A DNA stretch of 8,107 nucleotides from Bacteroidales bacterium (lineage in GTDB: Bacteria > Bacteroidota > Bacteroidia > Bacteroidales > ML635J-15), in contig JAQVGK010000137.1 in the NCBI GenBank assembly GCA_028696755.1, forward strand, positions 1-8,107, in the 5' to 3' direction. The notes under the pieces were generated by a model. That model was not told the origin of the DNA. It worked only from the letters and a program-made list of their open reading frames with translations, and ran no database searches. Within the stretch, counting starts at the first letter, position 1. The number at the start of each line of letters is the position of its first letter. The translations under genes and the position numbers were made by a program. Positions 5,810 to 8,107 of the stretch are shown here, one piece after another.

Positions 5810-6056
5810 CTGTTTTGAAATTTGTAATCGCATGTTTTATTTAGAAAATTTGAATTCTTTTTATTCACATTGCGTGATGAAAACTTTGTTAGTATCTTTT
5901 TCATTTTTATAATGCCTGATTAACAGCGAGTTGAGAAGATAAAACTATCAAATTAACTGAGTTTATTAACCGAAAAGCTCGGAAAAAATATTGATTGAAG
6001 TAAGTATTTAGCCGGTTGAGTGAAATAACTTTGGAAAACTGTACGAAAAAAAAATT

Positions 6057-6203
6057 GCATGGAGCATGGGGCATGGAGCATGGGGCTTAAATTGTAGAGA
6101 GAATGACAATTGTGTAAAAAAAATATTGTGCTAAATTTTAGAATAAGCAGAGTGTTAACTCTCAGTACCAATTGCCCCATGCCCCTTGCGCCATGCCCCA
6201 TGC
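6057..6203. repeat. Inverted arrays of a gcatggg/gcatgga heptamer
   Basis: The left arm (6057-6086) is four 7-base units, gcatgga-gcatggg twice, then gc. The right arm (6174-6203) reads gccccat-gcccctt-gcgccat-gccccat-gc, the same motif in opposite orientation with a few changes. The 87-base spacer contains its own inverted pairs (aattgt 6090-6095 with acaatt 6106-6111; gagt-gtta-actc at 6150-6161). The two arms could base-pair to a long GC-rich stem. From memory, heptamer arrays of this kind occur dispersed in Bacteroidota intergenic regions and give spurious predicted proteins containing MLHAPCSM; a genome search would confirm. Confidence 0.7.
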
Positions 6204-6236
6204 GATGTGTTAAGCTTGCCTACACTGCGATGCGCT

Positions 6237-6273
6237 GAGTTTGTCGAAATGAGTTTACCGAAGTGTCGAAATG
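6237..6273. repeat. Direct repeat gagttt..cgaa.t followed by a second gtcgaaatg
   Basis: The 14-mer at 6237-6250 (gagtttgtcgaaat) is followed at once by an imperfect copy at 6251-6264 (gagtttaccgaagt, three changes), and gtcgaaatg recurs at 6243-6251 and 6265-6273. It lies next to the heptamer arrays and probably belongs to the same composite intergenic repeat. Confidence 0.5.
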
Positions 6274-6360
6274 CCCAAAATAGAAAATATTAATAAATTG
6301 GCACCTAAATAATTACGATAGATAAATAATTAGATTTAACTTTACCCAAAATAATTGAGA

Positions 6361-7011
6361 ATGATTACAGTCGAAAATATTTTTAAATCGTACGGCGATT
6401 TACAGGTTTTAAAAGGAATAAATTTACAGATTGAGAAAACTCAGATCGTGTCTGTTTTAGGCGCTAGTGGAGCAGGCAAGACCACTCTTTTGCAGATTAT
6501 CGGAACGTTGCTTAAGCCCGAAAGTGGACGAGTTATTATCAATGGCACAGATGTAGTTTCTCTAAAAGATAAGGAACTGGCGCGGTTCAGGAATAACGAA
6601 ATTGGATTTGTTTTTCAGTTTCATCATTTGCTCCCAGAGTTTACGGCTTTCGAAAATGTTTGTATCCCCGGCTATATTGCTAATAAAAATAAAACTGAAC
6701 TACATAATCGAGCAAACGAGTTGCTGACTGCTCTAAATGTGCAACATCGTGCCTCACATAAACCAAACGAACTCTCGGGTGGCGAAAAACAAAGAGTTGC
6801 GATTGCCCGTGCACTGATAAATAATCCATCCATAATCCTTGCAGACGAACCATCTGGAAATCTTGATTCTAAGAATGCTCGCGACTTATATGATATTATT
6901 TTTGATTTACGTAAGAATTTTGCTCAAACCTTTATCATTGTTACTCATAACGAGGAACATGCAAAACTTACCGATCGGATGTTTACAATCAAGGATGGGG
7001 TAATTGAGTAA
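6361..7011 (+). CDS. lolD: ABC transporter ATP-binding protein, LolD-type lipoprotein exporter
   Basis: The ATPase of 216 residues would power a LolCDE-like complex that extracts lipoproteins from the inner membrane for delivery to the outer membrane. The motifs are complete. Walker A is [10 protein letters not shown] (34-43) with Lys40, the Q-loop is [16 protein letters not shown] with Gln86, the signature is [15 protein letters not shown] (138-152), and Walker B is [13 protein letters not shown] with Glu163. The switch histidine is His196 in FIIVTHN. The phenylalanine/histidine-rich Q-loop ([16 protein letters not shown]) is characteristic of the LolD/MacB branch. ATG at 6361 is chosen over an in-frame TTG at 6355, which adds only two residues. 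No membrane subunit (LolC/E) is adjacent in the window, which is common in Bacteroidota, so the partner is inferred. Another MacB-type exporter ATPase is the alternative assignment. Confidence 0.9.
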   Translation: MITVENIFKSYGDLQVLKGINLQIEKTQIVSVLGASGAGKTTLLQIIGTLLKPESGRVIINGTDVVSLKDKELARFRNNEIGFVFQFHHLLPEFTAFENVCIPGYIANKNKTELHNRANELLTALNVQHRASHKPNELSGGEKQRVAIARALINNPSIILADEPSGNLDSKNARDLYDIIFDLRKNFAQTFIIVTHNEEHAKLTDRMFTIKDGVIE

Positions 7012-7097
7012 ATTAGTTTGGTTTTCGACATTTTACTTGCCCAAATTCTCAGCAATCAAATTTTTCCTTATCTTGCAACTGGATAAAAACTCAAATT

Positions 7098-8107
7098 ATG
7101 ACCAAGACTGCTAAAATTCTCATGACAATTCTTTTTGTCGTGTATGCATTTAATGTTTTTGCTTTTCCAATAAGCGTTGAACAAGCATCACACTATGCAC
7201 AAAAATTCTATCGTATTCAGAAAGGCATTGCCAAAAATCCAGATATAAAAGATGTGAAAGTTATTGATTACCAAGGAATGAATACAATCGCTTTATTTTC
7301 ATTTGGGAAAGAAGGCTTTGTTGCAATGAGTTTGGATGATGCGTTTACTCCAGTTCTAGCCTATTCGTTAAATGCATCAGGCAATTTGGATGAATTTCCG
7401 TCAGCAGCAGTAATGTGGCTAGATTATCTCAGTCAAAATATTTATTTCAAAATTAATGGTTTCGATTCGGTTTATCCTGCAAATGAACTTTGGAAATCAC
7501 TTGATGATGGAACCTATCCACAACAAAGCACAAAAGCGGCTCTACTTTCAACTCCTGAGTGGGGACAAGGTTGTTATTATAATACAATGTGTCCAGTTGA
7601 TGGACTCGGCCAGTGCGGACATGCAGCAACAGGATGTACAGCAACAGCAATGGCAGAGATTTTAAAATTCTGGGAACATCCTCAATTTGGTACTGGCTCT
7701 CATTCTTACGAATCGCAGTGGTATGGTATTTTGTCGGCAGACTTTGGAGCAACCGAATACGTTTGGGCAGAAATGCCTCCTCAACCAACAGAGGAAAATG
7801 CTGCTTTGGCAACTTTGATGTATCACTGTGGAGTTTCTGTTAGTATGGCTTATACTGGAACAACATCTTCGGCAGCAATTACTCCTGATGCATTTGTCGA
7901 TTATTTTGGATATTCACCAAACGCAAGATATGAATATCAAAGCAATTATTCGTGGCCAGAGTGGGTATCTTTGCTCAAATCGGAAATTGACAATGGCCGA
8001 CCAGTTCTTTATGCAGGTTGGGAACCTATGTTGATTATGGGACACGCTTTTGTCTGTGATGGTTACGATGATTCTGATTATCTTCATTTTAACTGGGGTG
8101 ATAATGG
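7098..8107 (+). CDS. Secreted peptidase C10 (streptopain-like) cysteine protease, 3' truncated by the window
   Basis: The gene is open from ATG at 7098 to the window end, 336 complete codons. It begins with a signal peptide (residues 1-22: basic MTKTAK, hydrophobic core, likely cleavage after VFA). A pro-region of about 24-145 follows, with the hydrophobic pattern of the Spi-like inhibitory propeptide (SVEQASHYAQKFYRIQKG). The catalytic domain starts near TPEWGQGCYYN (152). The nucleophile is Cys180 in GHAATGCTATAMAEILKFW, matching the streptopain segment, and the histidine is His316 in MGHAFVCDGYDD. Asn332 and Trp333 of HFNWG line up with the streptopain NWGWG, but the next residues here are Asp-Asn. 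The protease would act outside the cell on host or polymer proteins, or in nutrient scavenging. In Bacteroidota these proteins often carry a C-terminal secretion domain, which is beyond the window. The gene lies 86 bp after lolD; no strong promoter is seen in the gap. Confidence 0.93.
   Translation, partial: MTKTAKILMTILFVVYAFNVFAFPISVEQASHYAQKFYRIQKGIAKNPDIKDVKVIDYQGMNTIALFSFGKEGFVAMSLDDAFTPVLAYSLNASGNLDEFPSAAVMWLDYLSQNIYFKINGFDSVYPANELWKSLDDGTYPQQSTKAALLSTPEWGQGCYYNTMCPVDGLGQCGHAATGCTATAMAEILKFWEHPQFGTGSHSYESQWYGILSADFGATEYVWAEMPPQPTEENAALATLMYHCGVSVSMAYTGTTSSAAITPDAFVDYFGYSPNARYEYQSNYSWPEWVSLLKSEIDNGRPVLYAGWEPMLIMGHAFVCDGYDDSDYLHFNWGDN

Larger units (their letters stand above)
5779..6360. 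other. 582-bp non-coding region between dnaB and lolD
   Basis: The region holds the dnaB promoter candidate (5802-5809), the inverted heptamer arrays (6057-6203) and the GTCGAAATG repeat (6237-6273). Apart from these, the stretch 5830-6050 is AT-rich with no recognised element. A clear promoter for lolD is not seen; TAGATTTA at 6331-6338 has no correctly spaced TTG. No gene longer than a repeat-derived open frame is present. Confidence 0.7.

Noticed and set aside
5953..6201. 82-residue open frame on the minus strand
   Set aside because: Its sequence (MGHGARGMGQ..., PMLHAPCSMQ) is the translation of the inverted heptamer arrays plus AT-rich spacer, with no domain-like pattern. It is a repeat artefact.
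7012..7097. Promoter for the C10 protease gene
   Set aside because: TATCTTGC at 7069-7076 is two bases from TAnnTTTG and the only TTG upstream (7037-7039) is too far away (29 bases), so it is not supported.
7453..8034. Several overlapping short open frames on both strands
   Set aside because: They overlap the continuous C10 peptidase frame, which has intact signal peptide and catalytic motifs up to the window end. They are out-of-frame shadows.
1..8107. CRISPR array, tRNA or rRNA gene, toxin-antitoxin pair or defence system
   Set aside because: No regularly spaced direct repeats with unique spacers, no cloverleaf or rRNA core sequence, and no gene pair of that kind was seen on either strand.

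Overview
The window is AT-rich and reads as chromosome of a Bacteroidota bacterium, probably of the Bacteroidia. The evidence for this is a TTG-N19-TAnnTTTG promoter (the Bacteroidota sigma-factor consensus) in front of rplY, start codons preceded by A-rich sequence rather than a clear Shine-Dalgarno, a long CTC-type L25 protein joined to pth, a secreted C10 (streptopain-like) peptidase, and a secreted-type protein ending in what looks like the Bacteroidota C-terminal coat-hanger module. I cannot name a genus.

Layout. Positions 1-1133 hold the 3' part of a probable secreted, alpha-helical protein of unknown function. Positions 1134-1564 are non-coding and are filled by a roughly 400-bp element with 20-bp inverted ends, flanking direct repeats and a nested set of internal inverted repeats; it lies between two convergent genes. 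A small STAS/SpoIIAA-like protein gene (1565-1939, minus) follows. Positions 1940-2269 are a divergent AT-rich control region with the rplY promoter and a GC-rich leader hairpin. The cluster rplY-pth-psd (2270-4255, plus) is tightly packed, with gaps of 17 and 4 bp. dnaB (4252-5778, minus) converges on psd and shares the palindrome CTAG with it for both stop codons. Positions 5779-6360 are non-coding and carry a Bacteroidota-type repeat: two arms built from gcatggg-like heptamers facing each other, followed by a GTCGAAATG direct repeat. lolD (6361-7011, plus) and a C10-family cysteine protease cut by the window end (7098-8107+, plus) complete the window.

How the genes fit together. Most are housekeeping: ribosomal protein L25/CTC, peptidyl-tRNA hydrolase, phosphatidylserine decarboxylase (phosphatidylethanolamine synthesis), the replicative helicase, and the ATPase of a LolCDE-like lipoprotein exporter. 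The two window-edge genes are probably exported products. There is no defence system, CRISPR array, integrase or toxin-antitoxin pair that I can support. The part least explained by known genes is the 1130-1565 element, which has mobile-element geometry but no coding capacity, and the second non-coding repeat at 6057-6273.
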